Below the pieces are notes generated by a model. The model was given only the letters and a program-made list of their open reading frames with translations, was not told the origin of the DNA and made no database searches. Source: Polyangium spumosum (GTDB lineage: Bacteria > Myxococcota_A > Polyangia > Polyangiales > Polyangiaceae). From it: 64,000 nucleotides of DNA. This document shows positions 44,882 to 59,444 of the stretch, one piece after another (positions within the stretch are counted from its first letter, which is position 1; every line of letters starts with the position of its first letter). Location: positions 186,001 to 250,000 of the forward strand of contig NZ_WJIE01000006.1 of NCBI RefSeq assembly GCF_009649845.1, written 5' to 3'. The position numbers were made by a program, and so were the translations under genes.

Positions 44882-46051
44882 TCACGCGTCCAGCGCTCGG
44901 CAGCAGAACGTGGTCGCGCGATCAGGGTTCGGGACGACGGCGCCCGTGGGCTCTCCGCCGCTCGTCGCGCACGCGCCGGGGATGTACTCGGGCGGCGTGA
45001 TCTCCTTGCTGCCGATCGCGAGGCCCGCGATCGAAACGTTCGAGCACTGCTCGACGGACGACGAGATCGCGTCGTCGGAGATGAGCTTCGCACACGCGCC
45101 ATCCTCGAAGGTGCGCACACGCGCGAGGCAGGCGCCGCCGGCAGGTGCGCCGCATTCGCACGCGGTGCACGCGCGCCCGTCGATCGCGCCGGCCTTGTCG
45201 TCGTCGTAGGCGACGAGCTCCTTGGCGTTCCACGTCTCGGGACACGCATGGAAGCCGGAGAGAGAGACGCAGTGCGCGAAACCTTCGGGCAGCGGGGCCA
45301 AGGTCCGCATGCACGCTTCTTTCGGGTCCTCGCACGTCGGGAGGTAGCAAGAGATCGCGTGTGTCTTCCAGGTCCACGTGGGGCCGCTCATCGTGGGCGT
45401 TCCCGCGTGCGGTGGCTTCTCGGCGGGAATGACGACGGGCTCGCAACCATCCTCGACCGGAGGGCCGAGCGGCGAGACGGCGAGCGACTGCGCGCACAAG
45501 GTCCCGCCGCACATCGCCCCCGCGGGGATCGCATTCGCGTTCGTGCAGGACCCGTCCCACCCGTCGGGGCCTCCGAAGGGGAGCGCGGTCCCCTGCTGTG
45601 CGCATAGGGCGGCGCGGACCTCGATGGTCTCCGGAAGCGTCGTGCAGGTGCCCGTGGGCGCCGTGCATCCGCAGGGCTCGCACGTCCCGTACTCCCACTC
45701 CAGATCGGCAAAGGCGCGCGTACGGAGACCCATGTCCATGTTCTCGGGGCAAAACGTGGGGGCCTTGCTAGCGTCGCCGATCCAGACGGCGCGCGGATCG
45801 CTCCATCCGTCGGGGCCTCGCGGGATGCACGGGCCCGTGCAGCCGATGGCTGAGGTTTCTCCCGCGTCGCTCGCGTCCGTTCCGGCATCCGGCAGGACAC
45901 AGAGCCCGTCGACGCAAATGTCGGGCTCGCGGCACGGGAAGGCCGGTTCGCAGGGGAAATCAAACGGCTCGGAGCCGCATCCCTGGACGGTGCCCACGAA
46001 AGCCCCGAGCAGGACGCCGAGCAGGACACAACCGGACAGCTTGGAGTGCAT
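44882..46051 (-). CDS. Cys-rich putative lipoprotein, unknown function
   Basis: A 389-residue predicted lipoprotein (lipobox V-Q-G-C, Cys 25) with about 35 Cys, implying many disulfides outside the cell. Repeated segments such as C-E-P-C-G-C-T-A-P-T-G-T-C and A-C-T-A-C-E-C-G-A-P-A-G-G-A-C suggest internal duplication of a small Cys-rich unit. No Gly linker is present, unlike other lipoproteins here. No family recognised. The start is uncertain between 46051 and GTG 46060. Confidence 0.72.
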   Translation of the reverse strand: MHSKLSGCVLLGVLLGAFVGTVQGCGSEPFDFPCEPAFPCREPDICVDGLCVLPDAGTDASDAGETSAIGCTGPCIPRGPDGWSDPRAVWIGDASKAPTFCPENMDMGLRTRAFADLEWEYGTCEPCGCTAPTGTCTTLPETIEVRAALCAQQGTALPFGGPDGWDGSCTNANAIPAGAMCGGTLCAQSLAVSPLGPPVEDGCEPVVIPAEKPPHAGTPTMSGPTWTWKTHAISCYLPTCEDPKEACMRTLAPLPEGFAHCVSLSGFHACPETWNAKELVAYDDDKAGAIDGRACTACECGAPAGGACLARVRTFEDGACAKLISDDAISSSVEQCSNVSIAGLAIGSKEITPPEYIPGACATSGGEPTGAVVPNPDRATTFCCRALDA

Positions 46052-46084
46052 GCAGGACACCGTACCATGAAGGACAAACCCAGG

Positions 46085-47284
46085 TCAATGCCTAGGAAAA
46101 ACCACAAGCGCGCTGAGGTTTGTCAGGAGCTGGGGCCCGGTCCATAGCTCGTCACCACCATGGCGAATCGGGTAGTCGTCGAGGAGGATCGCAGCGTCCA
46201 CGGCCAGACGTATTTCAGCAGGGCCGATAGAAACGAGCCTGCCTTGACCGCCTGCGCCAAACCCAAGGTAGGGCCTCCAGATCGAGACGGTGCCCCGTGA
46301 TTGCTCGATCACGCCTGTTGTTCCGAGCAGGCACCCCGAAAACCTGCCCCCTGTCGCGCATAAGGCAGGCCACGCGCCGAAGATGACGCCACGGATGGCC
46401 GATCCCTCCAACTCGCGAGCCGATTTGGCCCCGCGGATGTCGAGCCGGGCGGAGAATACTTCGCCAAATGGCCATTCCGAGGACGCGACGAAGCCGAACG
46501 CTGGCAGCGGCGAGACCGCGCCATAAATGGCCGTCGCCCCGAAGGCCGGGCTCCATCGCCGGGGCTTCGAGCTCGGCGCAGATTTCGGGGAGCTCGGTGC
46601 CGGTGGGGGCTTCGAGCTCGGCGCGGAGCTCGGGCTTGGCGCAGAGCTAGCCGGCCTCGACGCCGCAGGCAGCTCGGGAGCGGGCGGCGAGCTCGGCGCG
46701 GGGAGGGGCGTCAGTACGAGCGAGACCCGGACGCGTCCACCCTTGGGAGCCTCGATCGTCTCGATGGCATCGCGGAACCCGGCAAGGCTCGCGCGGACCT
46801 CATGCCGCCCTGGCGACGTGAACACGTAAAACTCGCCCGCGGTGGACGCCTCGCGCTCGAGCTCGCCATCGATCAGCACGTCGGCACCGAGATGGCTCAG
46901 CGCGATGTCGACGCGGCAGACCTGCGGGCGGGCGCGTTCGTAGGCGTCGACGATCTTGCGCCGCTCGGCGTGCGGGACGTCGTGCCCATCGATGATGGCG
47001 CGGAGCAGGTAGCTCACGGCTTCGCCCGTCGCGCCCCCTTCGAAGGCGACGAGCCCGAGGCGGCCGACGATCGCGGGATCGTCACGGATGCGAAGAGCTT
47101 CGCTGTAGGCGTGAACGGCCGCGGAGGTCCGGCCCGCGGCGCGGGCGCGGTCCCCCTCGCGCACGAGCTCGGCGAACCGCACGGCTTGGTCGATGCGGCT
47201 CGGGGGGCCGGCGTGCTCGTCGGCGTGCGCCAGGCCGGAGGCGAGCACGAGGACCAGGGCGAGCACGAACCGCGCGAGGGCCAT
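46085..47284 (-). CDS. TPR and PEGA-domain envelope protein
   Basis: A 399-residue exported protein (signal peptide ending L-A-H-A from ATG 47284; an ATG at 47335 overlaps the preceding stop as ATGA and would add 17 residues). It has a TPR-like region (about 35-110), a PEGA domain (about 120-185: ALSHLGADVLIDGELE, S-P-G-R-H-E-V-R-A-S-L-A-G-F), a Ser/Pro/Lys linker and a beta-rich C-terminal part that may be a barrel. PEGA domains are found in surface and S-layer-linked proteins. It is third in the sigma-factor operon. Confidence 0.8.
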   Translation of the reverse strand: MALARFVLALVLVLASGLAHADEHAGPPSRIDQAVRFAELVREGDRARAAGRTSAAVHAYSEALRIRDDPAIVGRLGLVAFEGGATGEAVSYLLRAIIDGHDVPHAERRKIVDAYERARPQVCRVDIALSHLGADVLIDGELEREASTAGEFYVFTSPGRHEVRASLAGFRDAIETIEAPKGGRVRVSLVLTPLPAPSSPPAPELPAASRPASSAPSPSSAPSSKPPPAPSSPKSAPSSKPRRWSPAFGATAIYGAVSPLPAFGFVASSEWPFGEVFSARLDIRGAKSARELEGSAIRGVIFGAWPALCATGGRFSGCLLGTTGVIEQSRGTVSIWRPYLGFGAGGQGRLVSIGPAEIRLAVDAAILLDDYPIRHGGDELWTGPQLLTNLSALVVFPRH

Positions 47285-47331
47285 GGAGCGTGATCGTATC
47301 CATGGCCAACGCTCGCGGGGGCCTCGAACGC

Positions 47332-47571
47332 TCATCGGCGGGCGCGTAGTGGGCGCGTCGCGTTGAACGCGGTCCGATGAACCTCATCCCAGACTTGCCC
47401 CGCCTCCTCGCTCGTGAGTTCGTATCCGACGAACCGCTTGCGCCCGGCCAAAGCCCCGGGAGGTAGGCTCTCCTCGTTCACGTACAGATGGCCGTCACTC
47501 CCGATGGCAAACTCGGTCGGCAGCTCGGAGACCTCGGTCGTGTCGTCGATGTTCTGGGCGTCCTTCGACAT
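47332..47571 (-). CDS. Small hypothetical protein in the sigma-factor operon
   Basis: A 79-residue acidic cytosolic protein with no signal peptide or membrane segment. It has short beta-strand and helix elements (IGSDGHLYVNEESLPPG, then R-K-R-F-V-G-Y-E-L-T-S-E-E-A-G). I do not recognise it. Its stop overlaps a possible start of the PEGA gene by four bases. It lies 86 bases after the membrane-anchored sigma factor and could be a regulator or substrate of that module. Confidence 0.6.
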   Translation of the reverse strand: MSKDAQNIDDTTEVSELPTEFAIGSDGHLYVNEESLPPGALAGRKRFVGYELTSEEAGQVWDEVHRTAFNATRPLRARR

Positions 47572-47657
47572 GGCATCACCGTGCTGGCGCGATGAAGTAC
47601 AGGAGCCCGCGCGCCATCGGGATTCCCGCCCCGGGCTCCAGGAAGGGCCCGTGGAGA

Positions 47658-48704
47658 TCAACGGGGGAGGCGGTGCGCCTCGCCTCTCGTGTGCGTGAAC
47701 GCTGGCCGACCGAGGCGAAGGGCGCGGCGCGCGTCGTCGCTCAACGTCTCGGCGCGTGGTGCGCGCGTGGCGGGCGTCGAGGCCGGGGCGCTCGTCGGCT
47801 GACTCGGGGGAGCGCTCTCTTGCACCTCGCCAAGCTCGATGCTCACGGGTGGCACGAGGAGACCGCTGCGGGCGAGCTCGGGGCGCTCGGGAGACCAGAC
47901 GAAGAGGAAGACCAGGAACGCCACGCACGCAGGACCGAGGAGGAGAAGCACGACCAGGGCGGCGAGCTTCGGCGCAGTCGTCGGGATCGAGGCGAGCCAG
48001 GGAGCTGCGGGAATGGTCGTGAGAAGCGGAGGAGGTGGGGGCGGAGGGCCACCGGGCCCGCCTCCGCCGAACGAAGGGAGACCCCCGTGCACGGCAAGGA
48101 TCGCGGCCATCGCGGCGCGGATCTCCGGATCGAAGACGATCGCGCCGGGGAGGAGCACGACGCCGCGCCGCTCTTCGCGCTCGTCGTTTGCGCGGAGCCG
48201 CTTGGCGAGCTGCACGCAGGCCCGAGAAATCCGGCTGTGCACGGTGCCCACGGGCATCCCGTACAGGGCAGCGATCTCGGGCTCTGTGTACCCGAGGACC
48301 TTGTTAGCGATGACCATGCGGCGCGTCGCTTCATCGCCGAGCTCTTCGAGCACGTCGAGCAACGCGAGTGCGACGGCCGCTTGCTCTTCGAGGCTCGGCC
48401 CGCGGGCCTCGAGGTCGTCGATGACCACCCCGCTTTGGCGGGCCACGCGCCGGGCCTCGCGGCGCCTGTGGTTCTGGGCGATGCGCACGGCGAGCATGAA
48501 GAGCGCGCGGCGGGCCTCGGTGGGGCTCGTCGGGATGCTCGCGGGGGCCTCGGTGACAGCCAGCCAGACCTCTTGCTCCGCATCAGCGGCGCTGATGGCC
48601 GGAACCCGCAGCCAACGGAACCAGTGCGGGAGCTGGGCGGCGTACGCCTGGTAGAGGTCGGCGAACGAACCGAGGGGAGACGCGGCGGGCTCGGGGGTCG
48701 TCAC
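47658..48704 (-). CDS. ECF sigma factor fused to a transmembrane segment
   Basis: A 348-residue protein. Residues about 5-75 resemble sigma region 2 (LYQAYAAQLPHWFRWLR, A-D-A-E-Q-E-V-W-L-A-V) and about 105-165 region 4 (VLGYTEPEIAALYGMPVGTV with H-S-R-I-S-R-A). A Gly/Pro-rich linker leads to a strong membrane helix (about 235-260) and a Pro/Ser/Ala-rich tail of about 80 residues beyond it, predicted outside the cytosol. Fusion of an ECF sigma factor to a membrane anchor is unusual and implies release by proteolysis or tethered action. GTG 48704 has AGGA six bases upstream. It heads a three-gene operon. Confidence 0.85.
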   Translation of the reverse strand: MTTPEPAASPLGSFADLYQAYAAQLPHWFRWLRVPAISAADAEQEVWLAVTEAPASIPTSPTEARRALFMLAVRIAQNHRRREARRVARQSGVVIDDLEARGPSLEEQAAVALALLDVLEELGDEATRRMVIANKVLGYTEPEIAALYGMPVGTVHSRISRACVQLAKRLRANDEREERRGVVLLPGAIVFDPEIRAAMAAILAVHGGLPSFGGGGPGGPPPPPPPLLTTIPAAPWLASIPTTAPKLAALVVLLLLGPACVAFLVFLFVWSPERPELARSGLLVPPVSIELGEVQESAPPSQPTSAPASTPATRAPRAETLSDDARRALRLGRPAFTHTRGEAHRLPR

Positions 48705-49601
48705 GTGTCCTATTGGGCAGGCTCGCGGGCGTTTCCGTGCGTCCCTGGGACGATTTTTTCTGACGCGGGGCGGCGCGTCTACGGTGTGCACCCCTCGGAA
48801 GCGCGACCGGTTACCATCGACCTGTCGGAACATGGTCATGGGGCCGCCGGGATCCGGGAACCCTCTCTTCCCGGAACTATCTCGGGGGCCTTGGTCTGCG
48901 TCTCATGGCGCTATTTCGGCCGACGGTGCCGAGAGTTGTGTTTCAGCTCGCGTCCTGGTATCGTCGGTTCATCGCGCGCCTTTAGCGGCTCCGTTCCGTG
49001 GCGTGCCTTATAAGAGAGCCTTTCCGCAGGCTATTGCGATTACCGCCGGCCTGAACGCCGGACTGCTCCAATTCGATTGTTCGCGTCGAGGAGATCGGCT
49101 TGAGCGAGACCGAAGCAGAAGCGTTTTGCGCATTAGCTAATTTTCTGATCAAGTTCGTGTGGGCCCTGTTCCGGCTCAGCCGCACGAATCGTGTATTATT
49201 GCAGCCTCGTGGACGACGGGTCTGTACCGACCCGCGTTGCTGCGGCACATGAAGTAGTGACGGCCGAGTTCGCCCTGCCGGTGCATGCGCGCTCATGGGC
49301 GAGCTCGGCCTCTTGCTCTACCGGGTATACTGGCCCTCATTCTGACGGTCGCCAAGTCGGCCTTCCCGGCCGTCACCTGACGAGCTGCACCCGTGGGCCG
49401 CACGCGCGCGAGCACCCCTTGCGTCCGAGGACTTTGCCGGGCGGCTCTCCGCGCGTGTGCCACCCAGGCGACGTGGAGGCGTACTCCGAGCTTGACCGAT
49501 GCCGCGAGATGTGCAGCCGGCCATGCACAAGCCAGCGCAGCACGCCGCGGCTCGCGTCGGGGATCGACCCGCGCGAGCTCGCGGAACACTCGCTTCGAGC
49601 G
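48705..49601. other. Unexplained 0.9-kb gap
   Basis: No convincing gene. Part of it (about 49020-49210) is less GC-rich than the surroundings, with stretches such as GCATTAGCTAATTTTCTG. One 50-codon frame from TTG 49100 to 49252 has GAGGAG seven bases upstream (MSETEAEAFCALANFLIKFV, then a basic part) but its codon use and start are poor evidence. It could be a remnant of a mobile element or an RNA gene; I cannot decide. Confidence 0.4.
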
Positions 49602-50900
49602 CTACACGCCCTTGATGACCTCGCACCCCATGAACGGCCGCAGCACCTCGGGCACCACCACCGTCCCGTCCTGCTGCTGGTACTGCTCCAGGATCGCGAT
49701 CACCGTCCGGCCGACCGCGAGCGCCGAGCCGTTTTGCGTGTGCAAGAGCCGCGGCTTCGCCTTGGGCTCGGGCCGGTAGCGGATCGCCGCGCGCCGCGCC
49801 TGGTAGTCGCCGAAGTTCGAGCAGCTCGAAATCTCGCGATAGAGGCCCTGCCCAGGTAGCCATACTTCGAGGTCGTACGTCTTCTGCGAAGCACCACCCA
49901 TGTCGCCCGCGCAGAGAAGCGACACGCGGTAATGGAGCTTCAAGCGCTTGAGGACCTCCTCCGCGTGTTGCGTGAGCTTCTCGTGGCTCTCGGCCGAGGT
50001 CTCGGGCGTCGAGAACCGCACGAGCTCGACCTTGTCGAACTGGTGTTGCCGGATGAGGCCACGCACGTCCTTGCCGTGGCTGCCCGCCTCGGCCCGGAAA
50101 CAGGGCGTGTACGCGGTGTACGCGAGCGGGAGCTTGTCCGCGTCGAGGATCTCGTCGGCGTGCAGGTTCGTCACGGGGACCTCGGCCGTCGGGATCAGGT
50201 AGAGGTCGTAGGCCCGCTCGGGGTCACTCTTGTGCGTCTTGAAGAGGTCGTCGGCGAACTTCGGGAGCTGGCCCGTGCCGAAGAGGGCCGCGTCCTTCAC
50301 CAGGAAGGGCGGGAGGATCTCGGTATACCCCTGCTCGCGCGTGTGCAGGTCGAGCATGAAGTTGATGAGCGCGCGCTCGAGCCGCGCCGCCGCCCCCCAG
50401 AGCACGGTGAAGCGCGAGCCCGAGAGCTTCGCCCCGCGCGCGAAGTCGAGCACGCCGAGGCCCTCGCCGATGTCCCAGTGCGACTTCGGCGTGAAGCCGT
50501 ACGAGGGTTTGTCGCCCCAGGTCCGCACGACGACGTTGTGGCTCTCGTCCTGGCCGTCGGGGACCGAAGGGTCGGGCAGGTTCGGGACGAGGGCGAGCTG
50601 CTCCTGGATCTTCGCCTCGACCTCCTTCAGCGCCTGCTCGGCGTCCTTGATCTCGCCGGACAGGCGCTTCAGGGCCTCGCGTTGCTCGGTGAACTCGGCG
50701 GACTTCTTGTCCGCCTTGGCCATCTTCTCGTTGGCCTGGTTGCGCGCGGCGGCCTTGCTCTCGGAGAGCGCGATGAGCTCGCGGCGCTTCTGGCCGAGCT
50801 CGGCGATGGGGGCGAGGGCGGCCGCGGCCGCGGGCGAGCGCCGCGCCAATGCGGCGCGGACGTCGTCCATGTGATCGACGACGTGGCGGAGGTCCAGCAT
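49602..50900 (-). CDS. serS: Seryl-tRNA synthetase
   Basis: Charges tRNA-Ser, and starts selenocysteine synthesis on tRNA-Sec where present. The 432-residue class II synthetase has the long antiparallel coiled-coil arm (about 30-110), motif 2 ([12 protein letters not shown]) and motif 3 ([13 protein letters not shown]). Normal length. It starts 48 bases after clpB on the same strand, so read-through from clpB is likely. Confidence 0.97.
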   Translation of the reverse strand: MLDLRHVVDHMDDVRAALARRSPAAAAALAPIAELGQKRRELIALSESKAAARNQANEKMAKADKKSAEFTEQREALKRLSGEIKDAEQALKEVEAKIQEQLALVPNLPDPSVPDGQDESHNVVVRTWGDKPSYGFTPKSHWDIGEGLGVLDFARGAKLSGSRFTVLWGAAARLERALINFMLDLHTREQGYTEILPPFLVKDAALFGTGQLPKFADDLFKTHKSDPERAYDLYLIPTAEVPVTNLHADEILDADKLPLAYTAYTPCFRAEAGSHGKDVRGLIRQHQFDKVELVRFSTPETSAESHEKLTQHAEEVLKRLKLHYRVSLLCAGDMGGASQKTYDLEVWLPGQGLYREISSCSNFGDYQARRAAIRYRPEPKAKPRLLHTQNGSALAVGRTVIAILEQYQQQDGTVVVPEVLRPFMGCEVIKGV

Positions 50901-50947
50901 GCGGGGCGGTTTAGCCGAGACCTCCGCCGATGTCAGCTACTCGCGCT

Positions 50948-53557
<2,610 letters not shown>

Positions 53558-53700
53558 GGCACGGCGAAACTAAGGCGTGATCTCGACCAAGCAAGCCCCT
53601 TGCCAGGTCGCCGAAGCGTTCGCACGCTGGGGGATCCTTTTCCGCTGCTCCGGGTTTGGGGATCGACATGGACGGGCGCCCTCGGCGAAGATGCGCGACC

Positions 53701-56091
53701 ATGCGACACCATCGGATTCGATTCTTCGCTTTCGTGGCGCTCGGGGTGCCCGCCCTCGCGGCGGCGCTCGCCTCGTGCGGCGACGGAAACAGCACGGGCA
53801 GCGGCGCGTCCGCGGGCGCGAGCGCGGGCGGAAACGGCGGCGCGGGCGGCGGCGGCCAGGGCGGCGAGGGCGGCGAGGGCGGCGACCTCTTCGGCGACGG
53901 CGGGACGACCGGATGCACGCCGGGCGAGGCCTGCGGCGACGGCGGCGTCTGCACGCCGGGCGGGGTCTGCTGCACCGAGGACAAGGCCTGCGGCTCGGCG
54001 TGTTGCGGCGGGGACGAGGTCTGCTCGTTCCAGCAATGCGTGACGCCGGGCGCGACGTGTATCGACGCGACGGAGTGCCCGGAGGGCTCCTACTGCGAAT
54101 ATGCGCTCGGCGAGCCGAGCGGCATGCCCGACGGCGGCGGCGGCTCGTGCCAGGGCGGCGTGACGCCCGCGACGGGCAAATGCCTGCCGCAGCCCCCGGA
54201 GTGCGCGCCCGGCATGGAGCCCGGGCCGAACGACCCGATCACCTGCCTCGCGAAATGCGAATACAAGCCGCCCGTCGGCCAGTTCGAGCCGGTGCTGAAG
54301 TACGCCTGGGGTGACCCGGTCGCGCCGAGCACGCAGGACAGCGTGATGATGGCGCCGATCGTGGTCCAGCTCGACGACGACACCTGCGACGGCGTGGTGG
54401 ACGAGCGCGACATCCCGGAGATCGTGTTCTCGACGTTCCAGACGAACAAGTACAACGAGAACGGGACGCTCCACGCCATTTCGATCATCAATGGCCAGGT
54501 CGTCGAGAAATGGACGGCGAACGCGGGCGTCGAGGCGGGCGTGAGCCAGAACCACCCGGGCCGCTCGATCGCCGCGGGCAACATCGACGGCGTGCCGGGC
54601 AACGAGATCGTGGTGTGCACGGTGCCCGAGGGCCGCGCCCGCGCTTATGACGCGACGGGCAAGGAGCTGTGGCTCAGCGCGCCCGGCACGTGCGGCATGC
54701 CCTCGCTCGCGGACCTCGATCAGGACGGCGACGTGGAGGTCGTCGTCGAGTCGCAGATCCTCGACGGCAAGACGGGCGCGACCGTGGCCACGCTGAACCC
54801 GGCGAACGCCTCGAACGTCGTGGTCTCCGACATGGACGGCGACGGCAAGCTCGACATCGTCGCAGCGAGCCGCATTTTCAAGGGTGACGGCACGTTGCTC
54901 GTCGACGCCGGCATCATCGCGAGTTTCCCCGCGGTCGGCGACCTCGACAAGGACGGCGTGCCCGAGGTCATCGCGGTCTACAACAACAACCACGAATTGC
55001 GCATCTGGCGGGTCGACCCGAACGAGCCGGGCGGCTTCAAGATCATCCGGACGGGCATCGACATCAACGGCACGCTCGACCCGGCCCTCTGCCCCACGAA
55101 CAGCTCGGGTTACGTGCGCGGCGGCGGCCCGCCCACGGTGGCGGACTTCAATGGCGACGGCGTGCCCGACGTGGCCCTCGCCGGCGGCGTGGGTTATGCG
55201 GTGTTCGACGGCAAGAAGCTGATGGACCCCGCGATCCCGAACCCGGAGACGCTGCTCTGGATCCGACAGACGCAGGATTGCTCGTCCGCCTCGACGGGCA
55301 GCTCGGTCTTCGATTTCGAGGGCGACGGCAAGGCCGAGGTCGTCTACGCGGACGAGAAGATGATGCACGTCTATTCCGGGACCGACGGCGCCGTGCTCTA
55401 CGAGACGTGCAACACGAACGGGACGCTGCAGGAGTATCCGCTCGTCGCGGACGTCGACAATGACGGCCAGGCCGACATCGTGGTCGTGTCGAACTCGTAT
55501 TCGGGCTTCACCTGCGCCGACGGCTCGAAGACCGCGGGCGTGCGGATCTTCGGCGATAAAAACGGCAACTGGGTGCGGACGCGACGGGTGTGGAACCAGC
55601 ACGCGTATCACGTGACGAACGTCGAGGAGGACGGGACGATCCCGACCGTCGAGCTGCCGAATTACAAGCAGCCGAAGCTCAACAATTTCCGGCAAAACGT
55701 GCAGCCCGCGGGCGAGTTCTCGGCGCCGGACCTCGTGGCCACGGTCTTCCCGGCCTGCGGCGGCCCGACGTACGGGCTCGTGGCGCGCGTGCGCAACATC
55801 GGCGAGGCGAGCGTCCCTTCGGGCGTGAACATCGGGTTTTACCTGGACGACCCGGCGAATGGCGGCGTCGCGCTCCCGGGCAGCCCCGTGGCGACCACGA
55901 AGGTGCTCTACCCGGCCGAGGCCGAGGACGTGCTCCTGCCGCTCCCCGCGCCGCCGCCCGGCGTGCTCGACGGGTCGAAGCCGATCTTCGTGATCGTCGA
56001 CGATCAATCACCCCCGCACGCGTGGCACGAATGCCGGACCGACAACAACACCGCGCAAGGCAGCGGTGTCTGTGAAGGTGGGCCAAACTGA
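53701..56091 (+). CDS. FG-GAP repeat surface lipoprotein with CARDB-like domain
   Basis: A 796-residue predicted surface lipoprotein (lipobox L-A-S-C, Cys 26) with a short Gly-rich linker and a Cys-rich region to about 150. A seven-bladed FG-GAP/VCBS-type propeller follows (about 200-640), with Ca2+-binding-like repeats D-x-D-x-D-G such as SDMDGDGKLDIV, GDLDKDGVPEVI and DVDNDGQADIV. A C-terminal CARDB-like domain (about 660-790) contains YGLVARVRNIGEASVPSG. Likely an adhesion or matrix-binding protein. ATG 53701 gives a clean signal peptide; an earlier in-frame ATG at 53656 overlaps the clpB upstream region. Confidence 0.85.
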   Translation: MRHHRIRFFAFVALGVPALAAALASCGDGNSTGSGASAGASAGGNGGAGGGGQGGEGGEGGDLFGDGGTTGCTPGEACGDGGVCTPGGVCCTEDKACGSACCGGDEVCSFQQCVTPGATCIDATECPEGSYCEYALGEPSGMPDGGGGSCQGGVTPATGKCLPQPPECAPGMEPGPNDPITCLAKCEYKPPVGQFEPVLKYAWGDPVAPSTQDSVMMAPIVVQLDDDTCDGVVDERDIPEIVFSTFQTNKYNENGTLHAISIINGQVVEKWTANAGVEAGVSQNHPGRSIAAGNIDGVPGNEIVVCTVPEGRARAYDATGKELWLSAPGTCGMPSLADLDQDGDVEVVVESQILDGKTGATVATLNPANASNVVVSDMDGDGKLDIVAASRIFKGDGTLLVDAGIIASFPAVGDLDKDGVPEVIAVYNNNHELRIWRVDPNEPGGFKIIRTGIDINGTLDPALCPTNSSGYVRGGGPPTVADFNGDGVPDVALAGGVGYAVFDGKKLMDPAIPNPETLLWIRQTQDCSSASTGSSVFDFEGDGKAEVVYADEKMMHVYSGTDGAVLYETCNTNGTLQEYPLVADVDNDGQADIVVVSNSYSGFTCADGSKTAGVRIFGDKNGNWVRTRRVWNQHAYHVTNVEEDGTIPTVELPNYKQPKLNNFRQNVQPAGEFSAPDLVATVFPACGGPTYGLVARVRNIGEASVPSGVNIGFYLDDPANGGVALPGSPVATTKVLYPAEAEDVLLPLPAPPPGVLDGSKPIFVIVDDQSPPHAWHECRTDNNTAQGSGVCEGGPN

Positions 56092-56113
56092 CGCCATCAC
56101 GGATTTCGAGGGC

Positions 56114-56131
56114 GGGCCTCACGTGAGGCCC
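56114..56131 (+). terminator. Palindromic terminator after the FG-GAP lipoprotein
   Basis: GGGCCTCACGTGAGGCCC, a perfect 18-base palindrome able to form a seven-base stem with a four-base loop, 22 bases past the stop codon. No U-run. Confidence 0.6.
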
Positions 56132-56196
56132 GTCAGAATCGCCAGAACCACGCTAAATCCTGGACACACCGGACATGGCCGATTACTAGCCCGGCC

Positions 56197-56736
56197 ATGA
56201 AGACGTTCCTCTTTCCGGTGGCCCTGGGTGCGCTCCTGCTCGTCGGCTGCGAGTCCAAGCCCGAGGGCAATGATGCCAAACCCACGACGACGGCGAGCGC
56301 GGCCCCCGCCGCCGCCAGCGCGGCGCCTCAGGCCAGCGCGGCGCCGGCCAAGGCCGAGCCGAAGAAGCTCGACAGCGCGGCGATCGAGGCCGTCGCCGAC
56401 GCGGTGAAGTTCGAGCAGGGCGCCGTCGCCGACAAGGGCTTCAGCGGCAAGCTGAAGAACACGAGCGAGCAAGGGATCAAGATGCTCGAGTACAAGGCGT
56501 TCGCGTACGACAAGGACGGCAAGCTGATCGAGATGATCAGCGGGAAGTACGCGAAAGCGCTCGACGCCGGCCAGGCGGCCGACATCACGGTTGGTCCCTT
56601 CGACAAGGCCGCCGGCAAGGCCGACGCCGCCGTCGAGGTGGTGGTCTCCTGGATGAACGTCGAGGGCACCTCCTGGCAGCGGCCCGTCCCGAAGGATCGC
56701 GCCAAGGGCGGCCCGAACAACATGCTGAAGAAGTAG
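56197..56736 (+). CDS. Small lipoprotein, unknown function
   Basis: A 179-residue predicted lipoprotein (lipobox L-V-G-C, Cys 18), a 35-residue Ala/Pro/Ser/Lys linker and a beta-rich domain (F-S-G-K-L-K-N-T-S, YKAFAYDKDGKLIE, then V-V-V-S-W-M). It has the look of an immunoglobulin-like or FxLYD-type domain, in which the strand Y-K-A-F-A-Y-D-K-D-G-K resembles the family; I give this only as a possibility. It converges on gyrB, with the palindromic repeat between them. Confidence 0.7.
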   Translation: MKTFLFPVALGALLLVGCESKPEGNDAKPTTTASAAPAAASAAPQASAAPAKAEPKKLDSAAIEAVADAVKFEQGAVADKGFSGKLKNTSEQGIKMLEYKAFAYDKDGKLIEMISGKYAKALDAGQAADITVGPFDKAAGKADAAVEVVVSWMNVEGTSWQRPVPKDRAKGGPNNMLKK

Positions 56737-56753
56737 CCCCGCCAAACGAAAAA

Positions 56754-56790
56754 CCCCCTCTCCCGCGGGCAGGAGAGGGGGCTTGGGCGT
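56754..56790. repeat. GC-rich palindromic intergenic repeat, copy 2
   Basis: CCCCCTCTCC (56754-56763) and GGAGAGGGGG (56772-56781) around an eight-base loop, followed by CTTGGGCGTGAGG. It lies between the convergent small lipoprotein and gyrB genes and preceding A-run (plus strand) supports a terminator for gyrB. Confidence 0.75.
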
Positions 56791-56795
56791 GAGGC

Positions 56796-59444
<2,649 letters not shown>

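Noticed and set aside
49100-49252. A 50-codon frame with a good ribosome binding site
   Set aside because: TTG start, short length and no recognisable protein; kept only as an observation within the gap.
49020-49600. SRP RNA, RNase P RNA or tmRNA in the orphan gap
   Set aside because: None of the conserved cores of these RNAs is visible by eye.
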